Below, piece by piece: positions 24,075 to 31,792 of a DNA stretch of 64,000 nt. Each line of letters begins with the position of its first letter. Positions within the stretch are counted from its first letter, which is position 1. The translations under genes were made by a program, and so were the position numbers. Under the pieces are notes generated by a model. That model was not told the DNA's origin and ran no database searches. It worked only from the letters and a program-made list of their open reading frames with translations. Origin of the DNA: Prevotellaceae bacterium UBA3849 (lineage in GTDB: Bacteria > Bacteroidota > Bacteroidia > Bacteroidales > Bacteroidaceae); the NCBI GenBank assembly GCA_002392645.1, contig DGHL01000040.1, positions 19,352-83,351 of the forward strand, read 5' to 3'.

Positions 24075-25463
24075 TTACTGCATGTCGTAAACCACCTGCA
24101 TGATTTTCTTTCCGAGTTCGTCGGCTTCGTCCATGCTGTGTGCCTCGCTATATACGCGGATGATAGGCTCGGTGTTTGACTTGCGGAGGTGTACCCACTT
24201 GTCAGGGAAGTCTATCTTTACACCGTCAATGTCGTTTACCTGTGCGTCAGGCTGTGCGCTGTACATCTCCTTTACCTTTGCAAGGATTGCATCAACGTCA
24301 GTGTCGGCTGTCAGGTCAATGCGGTTCTTGGCAATGAAATACTCAGGGAAGGTCTTGCGCAGTTCGCTGACCTTACATCCCTTCTGTGCCAATGAGCTGA
24401 GGAACAATGCTATACCTACGAGCGCGTCACGACCGTAGTGGCTCTCTGGGTATATCACACCGCCGTTGCCCTCACCGCCTATCACGGCGCCAACCTCGCG
24501 CATCTTGGTGGTTACGTTCACCTCGCCAACGGCTGCGGCACTGTATTTTCCACCATGCTTCTCAGTTACGTCGCGCAGTGCACGGGTGCTTGACAGGTTG
24601 CTGACGGTAGCTCCGGGTGTATGGCTGAGTACGTAGTCGGCTACGCTTACCAGTGTATATTCCTCACCGAACATCTTGCCGTCCTCGCAGATGAAGGCAA
24701 GGCGGTCAACGTCAGGGTCAACCACGATACCGAGATCGTAGCCGCCACCTTTCAGTGCGTCCATGATGCCGCCGAGGTTCTTCTCAAGTGGTTCAGGGTT
24801 GTGTGCGAAGTCGCCATTGGCTTCGCCGTTAAGGAATGTATATCTTACGCCGAGCTCGTCAAGCAATGATGGGAGTATGATGCCTCCCACGCTGTTGATA
24901 GAGTCAACCACTACGTTGAAGTTTGCTTTCTTGATGGCATCCTTGTCCACCAGCTTCAGGTTCATTACGGCGTCGATATGTTTCTTGTCGAAATTCTCCT
25001 CTGTATATTTACCGATATTGTCAACGTCGGCATATTCGAAAGCCTCAGACTCTGCGATAGCAAGTACCTCGGCACCGTCCTGTGCGGTAAGGAACTCACC
25101 ACGGTTGTTAAGGAGCTTCAGCGCGTTCCAGTGGCGTGGGTTGTGTGATGCGGTGATGATGATGCCGCCGTCAGCGCCAGCCATTGTCACTGCGAGTTCT
25201 GTGGTAGGTGTTGATGCCAAGCCGATGTTTACTACATCGTAGCCCATACCGAGCAGAGTGCCGCAAACTACGTTCTTTACCATCTCGCCGGATATGCGTG
25301 CATCGCGTCCTACAACGATTTTGCCGCTACCGTTAGGCATTGACTTGCGTATAAAGGTAGCGTATGCAGATGTGAACTTTACTATATCTAAAGGATTCAG
25401 AGTGTCACCCGTTTTACCTCCGATGGTGCCGCGGATGCCCGATATTGATTTGATTAATGACAT
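24075..25463 (-). CDS. glmM: Phosphoglucosamine mutase
   Basis: The 462-aa alpha-D-phosphohexomutase has the phosphoserine loop TASHNP (Ser106), the Mg loop DPDVDR (Asp249, Asp251, Asp253), the sugar loop GEGNGGVIYPE (GEGNGG replaces GEqSGH) and the phosphate-binding RKSNTEPIIRVY near the C-terminus. It interconverts glucosamine 6- and 1-phosphate for UDP-GlcNAc, peptidoglycan and LPS. The specific choice of GlmM over phosphoglucomutase follows from the compact size and the IRGTIGG start. Confidence 0.87.
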   Translation of the reverse strand: MSLIKSISGIRGTIGGKTGDTLNPLDIVKFTSAYATFIRKSMPNGSGKIVVGRDARISGEMVKNVVCGTLLGMGYDVVNIGLASTPTTELAVTMAGADGGIIITASHNPRHWNALKLLNNRGEFLTAQDGAEVLAIAESEAFEYADVDNIGKYTEENFDKKHIDAVMNLKLVDKDAIKKANFNVVVDSINSVGGIILPSLLDELGVRYTFLNGEANGDFAHNPEPLEKNLGGIMDALKGGGYDLGIVVDPDVDRLAFICEDGKMFGEEYTLVSVADYVLSHTPGATVSNLSSTRALRDVTEKHGGKYSAAAVGEVNVTTKMREVGAVIGGEGNGGVIYPESHYGRDALVGIALFLSSLAQKGCKVSELRKTFPEYFIAKNRIDLTADTDVDAILAKVKEMYSAQPDAQVNDIDGVKIDFPDKWVHLRKSNTEPIIRVYSEAHSMDEADELGKKIMQVVYDMQ

Positions 25464-25588
25464 GGGGGAATAGTTATGAGTTATGAGTTATGAGTTATGA
25501 GTTCTTTTAGTCGGCTTGCAGCCTTTGTAAAAGCGTCGCAAAGCGCCGAGCGATGAATTATGAATTCTGCATTATGAATTATGAATTA
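25464..25588. repeat. Intergenic GAGTTATGA/GAATTATGAATT repeat island
   Basis: Four GAGTTATGA-like units (25475-25503) precede a GC-rich core ending GCGCCGAGCGATGAATT, followed by GAATTCTGCATTATGAATTATG units to the end of the DUF4827 gene. The same layout recurs at 28480-28623. Confidence 0.65.
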
Positions 25589-26248
25589 TTACAGTCCTTT
25601 CTGGAATGTTATGTCGTAGAAACAAGCGTACACCTTACTTGTAGCGTATGCGTGTCCCTTATCGTGTGGCACCACAATCTTCACGTGTGCAACGCTCTCG
25701 TCTGCGTTGGATGGGCGTCCCAGTTTTACGTAGCTGAGAGGTGTAAGCCAACCTGTTGGCACAGCTGTGCTGCCAGTGGCTTGCGCAAGCAGTCCGCTGG
25801 TGTCGAATGAAGCGCTTATGGTACCGCTGGTGCGTCGCACCATCATCTTGTCGTATGTAGCGGCATATACGAAGCGTCCCTCGTTAGAAAGAGTTAGCGA
25901 GTCACCATTGATGTTGTATTCCGTGAAACGGCATAGCACGTCGCAGCTTTCGCCATTCTTAAGAATCTCGCCGCATCCCTTGTTGACGATCTGCATATAG
26001 ATTCCGGTAGAGGCAAACAGCACGTACTCGTTGGTGGATGTGTCTGTTACCTCGCCCTTGGCCTTGAACTCTGCCTCGCTGATAACCTTTACAGGTCGTT
26101 TGTTTATTTTGCAGTTTCCGTTAATGAAATTGTTTATGCAACCTCTTTCATATTCCTTTTGCTCAGCGTATGTCTGTGTGTCATTGCACGAAGTCGTTGC
26201 TGAAATGGCAACGACGGCAAAAAGGATGGCGTATATTACTTTCTTCAT
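25589..26248 (-). CDS. DUF4827-family lipoprotein
   Basis: The 219-aa protein has a lipobox ending at Cys21 (ATTSC). The mature part is of the Bacteroidetes DUF4827 type, with TSTNEYVLFASTGIYMQIVNKG, CDVLCRFTEYNINGDS and AHVKIVVPHDKG; its layout resembles secreted FKBP-like proteins, but I see no firm active site. Function is unknown. A perfect TAACTTTG box (26299-26306) gives it its own promoter, and glmM downstream may be read from it. Confidence 0.78.
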   Translation of the reverse strand: MKKVIYAILFAVVAISATTSCNDTQTYAEQKEYERGCINNFINGNCKINKRPVKVISEAEFKAKGEVTDTSTNEYVLFASTGIYMQIVNKGCGEILKNGESCDVLCRFTEYNINGDSLTLSNEGRFVYAATYDKMMVRRTSGTISASFDTSGLLAQATGSTAVPTGWLTPLSYVKLGRPSNADESVAHVKIVVPHDKGHAYATSKVYACFYDITFQKGL

Positions 26249-26298
26249 TTTTTTTGTTTGTTGCGTAGTTTTACGTAGTTGTTTAGCGTAATTCCGTG

Positions 26299-26306
26299 CA
26301 AAGTTA
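26299..26306 (-). promoter_or_regulatory. -7 promoter box of the DUF4827 gene
   Basis: TAACTTTG on the minus strand, about 50 nt before the ATG. The -33 element is not obvious. Confidence 0.55.
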
Positions 26307-26397
26307 CAAATAATTTCGCAAATATATGTGGGTTGTTAGCCTAAATAAACTTAAAACCAGTGTTATTAACTTTTCTAAACATCATGAGGGTATGGTA

Positions 26398-27432
26398 CTA
26401 CAGTCTGTCGCTGAATGCCTTTATGGCGTTCCTGACTATCTTCTCTGCCTCGCTAAGTGAGCAGTATAGCCTGCCTCCGGATGCATTCTTGTGTCCTCCG
26501 CCGTTAAAGAATTGCTCTGCCATCTCGTTGCACGGGAAATCATCAACGGATCTCAGGCTTACCCATACGACGTTAGGTTTCTCGCTGTCCTCACGTAGAG
26601 ATATAGACAGTCTGTGTCCCTTGATCTGCAGTGGCATGTTCACCAGTCCTTCAGCGTCTCCCTTTATAAAATGGAAACGGCGCAGTTCTTCCTTTGAAAG
26701 CGTATAGTATGATGCTTTCAGCGGGGTCAGTACCTTCAGCTTCTGGTACATTACGTACCCGGTGAGCCTCAGTCTGTCGACGCTGAACACGTGGTATATG
26801 TTTCTGTATATCTTGTCCTTGTCAATGTCTTTCGCCAACAACTGTGAAATGATGAAGTATATTTCGGGTGCATTGCTGTTATAGGTAAAGCCACCGGTGT
26901 CCGTCATCATGCCGCAGTATATGTTCGTAGCCATGTTCTTTGTCATGCTTTCATATCCGCCGAGCTGCCATATCAGTCTGAATACTATCTCTGACGTGCT
27001 CGACATTGTAGGGAATGATATTTGTGGCTGGCTCTCTATCACGGGGTCGAGGTGGTGGTCTATGAGCAGGAACTTGGCGGTTGACTGCTCTGTCACCTGT
27101 TGCAGTTCTGCACCGGTACGCGACAGGTTGTTGAGGTCCATGCAGCATATTAGGTCGGCTTCGCTGATTACCTTCTTTGCCTCATCCTTCTTCTTGTCGA
27201 AACGTATGGACTGCTGTGCGCCAGGGAGCCATTGTAGGTAGTCAGGGTACATGTCAGGTACGATCACGGTGGCGTTCTTTCCTGACATGTTGAGGTATTC
27301 TGCCCATGCAAGGGTAGAGCCGAGTGCATCGCCGTCTGCGTTCATGTGGCAGACTATTGCAATGTTTTTTGAAAGTGAAATGAGGTCGCGCAGTTGTGCG
27401 ACCTCATTATCTGTAAGTAATTCTATGTTCAT
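26398..27432 (-). CDS. DHH-family nanoRNase/pAp phosphatase (NrnA-like)
   Basis: The 344-aa protein has the DHH phosphoesterase motifs HMNADGDALGS (29-39, with Asp33 and Asp35), CMDLNN and IDHHLDP (DHH at 125-127), and the DHHA1 end GGGHKNASGG (311-320) for substrate binding. Such enzymes degrade 2-5-nt RNAs and dephosphorylate pAp. It stands last in the sppA-lpxK-pnp-thiL-nucleotidyltransferase series. Confidence 0.9.
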   Translation of the reverse strand: MNIELLTDNEVAQLRDLISLSKNIAIVCHMNADGDALGSTLAWAEYLNMSGKNATVIVPDMYPDYLQWLPGAQQSIRFDKKKDEAKKVISEADLICCMDLNNLSRTGAELQQVTEQSTAKFLLIDHHLDPVIESQPQISFPTMSSTSEIVFRLIWQLGGYESMTKNMATNIYCGMMTDTGGFTYNSNAPEIYFIISQLLAKDIDKDKIYRNIYHVFSVDRLRLTGYVMYQKLKVLTPLKASYYTLSKEELRRFHFIKGDAEGLVNMPLQIKGHRLSISLREDSEKPNVVWVSLRSVDDFPCNEMAEQFFNGGGHKNASGGRLYCSLSEAEKIVRNAIKAFSDRL

Positions 27433-27512
27433 TGGAACGTAGTGTTTCTGTGTATTATCATTATGGTTAGGATTAATATAACCCCATCTGCAGTTTCTGT
27501 GGTTGCCGTCTG

Positions 27513-28433
27513 TTAAAACAGTTTGCTTGGATATACACCTTCTTCTACCAACTTGGCAATGCGTGCCACGGTGTCAGGACGGTCCTCAGAGTATGTTACG
27601 CCAAACCACTTGCTTGTAGTGTCGAGTACCTTGCATGTAGCAGTACCCTCGTTGATGAGCTTGTTTACCATCAGTGGGATGAAGAACTCAGACTTGAGGT
27701 TCTTCATGTTCTCAGGATCACTGAGGAACTCCTTGAAGTACTCCTCGCTGTACTGGAAATAGTCTGGTGTGAAGCCCCACATATTCATAGATACAGGTGC
27801 GTTGTCGTCGATATATACCCACTCGCCGTCTTCCTTGTTGTCGGCGCGATAAGCTACCTTTCCGTCAACGCGTGCTATCTTTGTACGCTCCACGCAGGTG
27901 GTGAGACATCCAGCCTCGTCCTTAGAGCAGATACCACGACTTACGGTTCCGTTCTCTGACAGGGTGTTGCCTACGCGGAAACCTACCATGGCATACTGAC
28001 CCTTGGCGCCCTCTGGCAGTTCGCTGAGGAATTTACCGATAACCATGAATGCGTCGCGATTGTAGAAATCGTCACAGTTGATTACGCAGAAAGGCTCCTT
28101 GATGACATCCTTACCCATCAGTACGGCGTGGTTAGTACCCCATGGCTTCTCGCGACCTTCTGGAACGCTGAAGCCTTCTGGCAGTGCGTCGATAGCCTGG
28201 AAACAGAGTTCGCACTGTACCTTGCCTTCGTATTTAGCGAGAATCTGAGTACGGAACTGCTCTTCGAAATCCTTACGGATCACCCATACAATTTTACCGA
28301 ATCCAGCCTGGATTGCATCGTAAATACTGTAGTCCATGATGGTCTCTCCGTTTGGTCCCAGACCATCGAGCTGCTTCAAACCGCCGTAGCGGCTACCCAT
28401 GCCAGCAGCAAGCAAAAAAAGTGTTGGTTTCAT
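27513..28433 (-). CDS. Sugar nucleotidyltransferase family protein
   Basis: The 306-aa protein starts with LLAAGMGSRYGGLKQLDGLG, the nucleotide-binding loop (LxaGxGsR...K) of sugar-1-phosphate nucleotidyltransferases, and has INCDDFYNRDA for metal binding. PEGREKPWGTNHAVLMGKD fits the substrate-contacting part. It probably activates a sugar phosphate or phosphocholine-like substrate with NTP. The precise substrate is not evident. Confidence 0.82.
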   Translation of the reverse strand: MKPTLFLLAAGMGSRYGGLKQLDGLGPNGETIMDYSIYDAIQAGFGKIVWVIRKDFEEQFRTQILAKYEGKVQCELCFQAIDALPEGFSVPEGREKPWGTNHAVLMGKDVIKEPFCVINCDDFYNRDAFMVIGKFLSELPEGAKGQYAMVGFRVGNTLSENGTVSRGICSKDEAGCLTTCVERTKIARVDGKVAYRADNKEDGEWVYIDDNAPVSMNMWGFTPDYFQYSEEYFKEFLSDPENMKNLKSEFFIPLMVNKLINEGTATCKVLDTTSKWFGVTYSEDRPDTVARIAKLVEEGVYPSKLF

Positions 28434-28479
28434 TATAGTTTTTTGTTTTGAAGTAATTGCTAACTTTAAACCTTTAAAT

Positions 28480-28623
28480 TTTAAATTAAGAGTTAAGAAT
28501 TAAGAGTTCTTGCCCTGGCAAGCGTCACTGCGTGCCGAGCGAAGAATTAAGAATTAAGAGTTAAGAATTCTGCATTATGAATTATGAATTCTGCATTATT
28601 CATTATTCATTATTCATTATTCA
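28480..28623. repeat. Intergenic AGTTAAGAATT/GAATTATTCATT repeat island
   Basis: AGTTAAGAATTAAGAGTT units are followed by a core ending GTGCCGAGCGAAGAATT, then GAATTCTGCATT and five ATTCATT units up to the thiL stop. The layout matches the island at 25464. Confidence 0.65.
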
Positions 28624-29721
28624 TTATGAATTCCCCATGTGGTTCCATCCCTGCGCCAGCATATCGAACTCGTTGCCGTCTCTTGAAACAAGTTTAAGTC
28701 CGAGTTCTGGCTTTGTGATATGTCCGATGACCTTTACGCCCTCCATGGCTTGAAGCTTGTCGTTGTCACCGATAGGACAGGTAAACAGCAGTTCGTAATC
28801 CTCGCCGCCGTTCAGTGCGCAGGTGGTGACGTTCATGTTAAGTTCCTCTGCCATTATAGCCGTCTGGTAATCTATTGGCAGGAATTTCTCGAAAATCCTG
28901 CAGCCTTTGTCAGACTGCTTGCAGATATGGTGCATCTCCGATGACAGGCCATCAGAAATGTCAATCATAGAGGTTGGGTTTATTCCTGCCTCGCGTAGCT
29001 TAATCAGGATGTCGCCGCGTGCCTCAGTCTGCAACTGCCTTTGTATCAGGTATTCTTTTCCTGCGAAGTCAGGCTGCCATGCCTCGTTGAGACGTTGTTT
29101 GAGAGCCTCCAGCTGTTTTGCATCCGTGGTCTTCTTGATCTTCTCTTGGATGTCTTTTACCTGATTGTAATATACCATTTTCTCACGTTCCAGCAACTGT
29201 AGTCCCATGTATGCTGCACCGAGGTCGCCGGATACACATACCAAGTCGGTTTCTTTTGCACCGTTACGATATATGATATCTTCCTTCTTTGCCTCGCCTA
29301 TACACGTGATGCTGATGGCAAGGCCAGTCATTGATGATGTGGTGTCGCCACCGATGATGTCAACTCCCCATTTGTCGCATGCCATGCGCAATCCCTCGTA
29401 GAAATCTTCGAGGTCTTCAACTTGGAAACGCTTTGACAATGCGATGCTTACGGTTATCTGTCGTGGTGTGCCACCCATGGCGAAAACATCGCTGAGGTTC
29501 ACCATGGCGGATTTGTAGCCCAAGTGTTTCAGGTCAACGTATGTAAGGTCGAAGTGTACGCCTTCCATAAGCATGTCGGTGGTCACCAAGGTCTCTGTAC
29601 CGTCATAGCGTATTACGGCACAGTCATCGCCAACGCTCTTCTTTGTTGACTCGTTGTTTATTTTGATGTCTTTCGTAAGATGGTCTATCAGACCGAATTC
29701 TCCAAGTTTTGATATGTCCAT
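28624..29721 (-). CDS. thiL: Thiamine-monophosphate kinase
   Basis: The 365-aa protein has ThiL hallmarks: FGLIDHL at the start, GDDCAVIRY (31-39) with metal Asps, TDMLMEGVHFDL, NLSDVFAMGGTPRQITVSIAL, GGDTTSSMTGLAISITCIGE and DISDGLSSEMHHI near residue 260. It phosphorylates thiamine monophosphate to the active diphosphate. It carries a helical insert at about 195-225 (KDIQEKIKKTTDAKQLEALKQ), making it longer than E. coli ThiL (325 aa). Confidence 0.93.
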   Translation of the reverse strand: MDISKLGEFGLIDHLTKDIKINNESTKKSVGDDCAVIRYDGTETLVTTDMLMEGVHFDLTYVDLKHLGYKSAMVNLSDVFAMGGTPRQITVSIALSKRFQVEDLEDFYEGLRMACDKWGVDIIGGDTTSSMTGLAISITCIGEAKKEDIIYRNGAKETDLVCVSGDLGAAYMGLQLLEREKMVYYNQVKDIQEKIKKTTDAKQLEALKQRLNEAWQPDFAGKEYLIQRQLQTEARGDILIKLREAGINPTSMIDISDGLSSEMHHICKQSDKGCRIFEKFLPIDYQTAIMAEELNMNVTTCALNGGEDYELLFTCPIGDNDKLQAMEGVKVIGHITKPELGLKLVSRDGNEFDMLAQGWNHMGNS

Positions 29722-29813
29722 TATCCTATGTTTTTACCTCTCTCCCTTCTCTCACGATTTGTTCTTGCCTCAGGTGCTTTCTGTTGCCTGGCGATGTTAT
29801 CGTCGCAGCTTCA

Positions 29814-30644
29814 TCAGCTTATCATTCCTTTGAATATCTCTGTCATCAGTGGCTGTGCCTTGTTTGCTGCCTCCTGCACTTCCTCGTGCGTTGCAGTTTC
29901 AGGCGTATCGCTTATTCCCATGTTCGTTATTATGCTGATTCCGAAGACCTTGATGCCGCAATGTCTTGCCACGATAACCTCAGGCACGGTGCTCATGCCA
30001 ACGGCGTCAGCTCCCAGGGTATGATAGGCCTTGTATTCTGCTGGAGTCTCATAGCTTGGTCCCTGCACTCCGATGTAGGTGCCATGCACGAGTCTTATAT
30101 TCTTTTCCTTTGCTATCTTCTCAGCCTTTGCTATGAGCTCATGGTCGTATGGCTCGTGCATGTCGGGGAAACGAGGGCCAGTAGGGATGTTCTTGCCTCT
30201 CAGCGGATGCTCAGGGAAGAAGTTGATATGATCGGTTATTACCATAAGGTCACCGATGCGGAAATCCTTGTTGGCACCACCGGCGGCATTGCTTACGAAC
30301 AAAGTCTTTATGCCGAGTTCATACATCACGCGAATAGGGAACGTCACCTCCTGCATGGAGTAGCCTTCATAGTAGTGGAAGCGTCCCTTCATGGCCATCA
30401 CCATCTTGTCACCAAGAATGCCTATTATCAACCTTCCGTCGTGGCCCTCTACAGTAGATACAGGAAAGTCAGGGATGTCCTTGTATGGCATTTGCCATAG
30501 GATGTCTATCTCAGAAGCTAATTGTCCGAGGCCTGTACCCAGTATTATCGCTGTCGTCGGCAGGCATGTTTGCTTGTCTTGTGGCAGGCTGTTGGTAATT
30601 TGCTTTTTCAGCCATTCCGCTGTCTTTTGTATTCTTTCGTACAT
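29814..30644 (-). CDS. Purine-nucleoside phosphorylase
   Basis: The 276-aa trimeric-type PNP has ILGTGLGQL (phosphate loop), GRFHYYEGYSMQEVTFPIRV, VSNAAGG, GDLMVITDHINFF and GADAVGMSTVPEV, with TNMGIS at the base site. It cleaves purine nucleosides with phosphate in salvage. The start at 30644 gives the normal N-terminus, but the first 134 nt also encode the end of lpxK in another frame of the same strand. Translation is likely coupled. Confidence 0.92.
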   Translation of the reverse strand: MYERIQKTAEWLKKQITNSLPQDKQTCLPTTAIILGTGLGQLASEIDILWQMPYKDIPDFPVSTVEGHDGRLIIGILGDKMVMAMKGRFHYYEGYSMQEVTFPIRVMYELGIKTLFVSNAAGGANKDFRIGDLMVITDHINFFPEHPLRGKNIPTGPRFPDMHEPYDHELIAKAEKIAKEKNIRLVHGTYIGVQGPSYETPAEYKAYHTLGADAVGMSTVPEVIVARHCGIKVFGISIITNMGISDTPETATHEEVQEAANKAQPLMTEIFKGMIS

Positions 30645-31698
30645 AGCTTATTATTCTGTTGTTAAACCTCTCTTCGTCGTCTTGCATGAATGTAACCTTG
30701 ATAGGTTGCACATACATTGCGGCTCTCACCTCGTCAGACAGGTTCTTTAGATGTTCCAGCCTCGTGGCGTCTTTTTCTGTCGTGACTATTATCGCCGGTT
30801 TCTTCATCATGCGGAACTGTGTGTTTATAGCCTCCGCGTCAGATTTAGTGAACAAGTGGTGGTCGGCAAATCGCATCGGCTTAATGCTCATACATTTGCC
30901 TTTCATATCCTCTATGATATGTTCTGGCGATGCTATACCGCTTAGCAGCAGTACGTTTGGCAACAGTCCGTCCTCCTCCAGTGGCTTACCTTCAGCAAAC
31001 AGTGGCTTCAGTGGTAGCTGCGTTATCGTAGTGAAATACAGGTCTTGGTATGGGTATAGATTCAATGTGCGTTGCAATACCCTGAATCCCATAGGCTTGG
31101 TATCTTTCGGGCACTTCGTCACTATCACTATGTCAGCTCTGTCTTTTCCTTTCTTAGACTCTCTTAGTCTGCCTGCTGGCAGCAACTCGTCGTATGTTAT
31201 CAGACGGTGGTAGTCCATTAGCAGAATGTTTATGCCTGGCTTCACGTATCTGTGTTGGAAGGCATCGTCAAGTAATACCACCTGAGTGTCTTTCGTCTCC
31301 TCCTTGGTTGTCAGCATCTCTATTCCGTGGCATCTGTTAGCATCCACCGCTACGTATGCGTCAGGGAATTTCTTGTGCATCTGATAAGGCTCGTCACCTA
31401 TTTGCGGCATTGTGGTGTCCTGCTTGGCAAGTCTGAAACCGTGTGTCTTTCTTTTATATCCTCTGCTGAGCACTGCTACCTTGAATTTATCGTGTAGCAG
31501 GTCTATGAGGTATTCCGTATGTGGCGTTTTGCCAGAACCACCCACGGTAATGTTACCAACGGATATTACCGGAATGTCAAACTCACGCGATTTCAGCACA
31601 CCGTTGTCAAACAGTGCGTTCCTTATTCCTACCACGGCTCCGTATATCCATGACAGGGGCATTAACCATTTGTTTATTTTAATGAAATCGCCTTCCAT
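30511..31698 (-). CDS. lpxK: Tetraacyldisaccharide 4'-kinase
   Basis: The 395-aa protein has the LpxK P-loop VGNITVGGSGKTPHTEYL (Gly53 to Thr58), then LSRGYKRKTHGF, GDEPYQMHKKF and LLDDAFQHRYV. It phosphorylates the 4' position of the lipid A disaccharide at the inner membrane; the hydrophobic stretch after the N-terminus (LSWIYGAVVGIRNALF) fits membrane association. The last 40 residues, rich in Gln, Asp and Asn, have no family counterpart that I can recognise. They are encoded within the purine nucleoside phosphorylase gene in a different frame. Confidence 0.92.
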   Translation of the reverse strand: MEGDFIKINKWLMPLSWIYGAVVGIRNALFDNGVLKSREFDIPVISVGNITVGGSGKTPHTEYLIDLLHDKFKVAVLSRGYKRKTHGFRLAKQDTTMPQIGDEPYQMHKKFPDAYVAVDANRCHGIEMLTTKEETKDTQVVLLDDAFQHRYVKPGINILLMDYHRLITYDELLPAGRLRESKKGKDRADIVIVTKCPKDTKPMGFRVLQRTLNLYPYQDLYFTTITQLPLKPLFAEGKPLEEDGLLPNVLLLSGIASPEHIIEDMKGKCMSIKPMRFADHHLFTKSDAEAINTQFRMMKKPAIIVTTEKDATRLEHLKNLSDEVRAAMYVQPIKVTFMQDDEERFNNRIISYVRKNTKDSGMAEKANYQQPATRQANMPADDSDNTGYRPRTISF

Positions 31699-31706
31699 TT
31701 CTTTTT

Positions 31707-31792
31707 TCTGATTGCTCGGAATTTTCTGAGTATTCCGAGTACTCGGATTATTCTGAGTATTCTGATTTCTCTGATTATTCAGATTATTTCAA
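31707..31792. repeat. Imperfect tandem CTGAnTATT repeat before lpxK
   Basis: Units of 9-11 nt such as TTCTGAGTATTC, CGGATTATTC and TCTGATTATTC repeat about seven times, including the perfect 12-bp palindrome CCGAGTACTCGG (31735-31746). The array fills the sppA-lpxK gap up to the lpxK ribosome-binding region. Confidence 0.65.
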
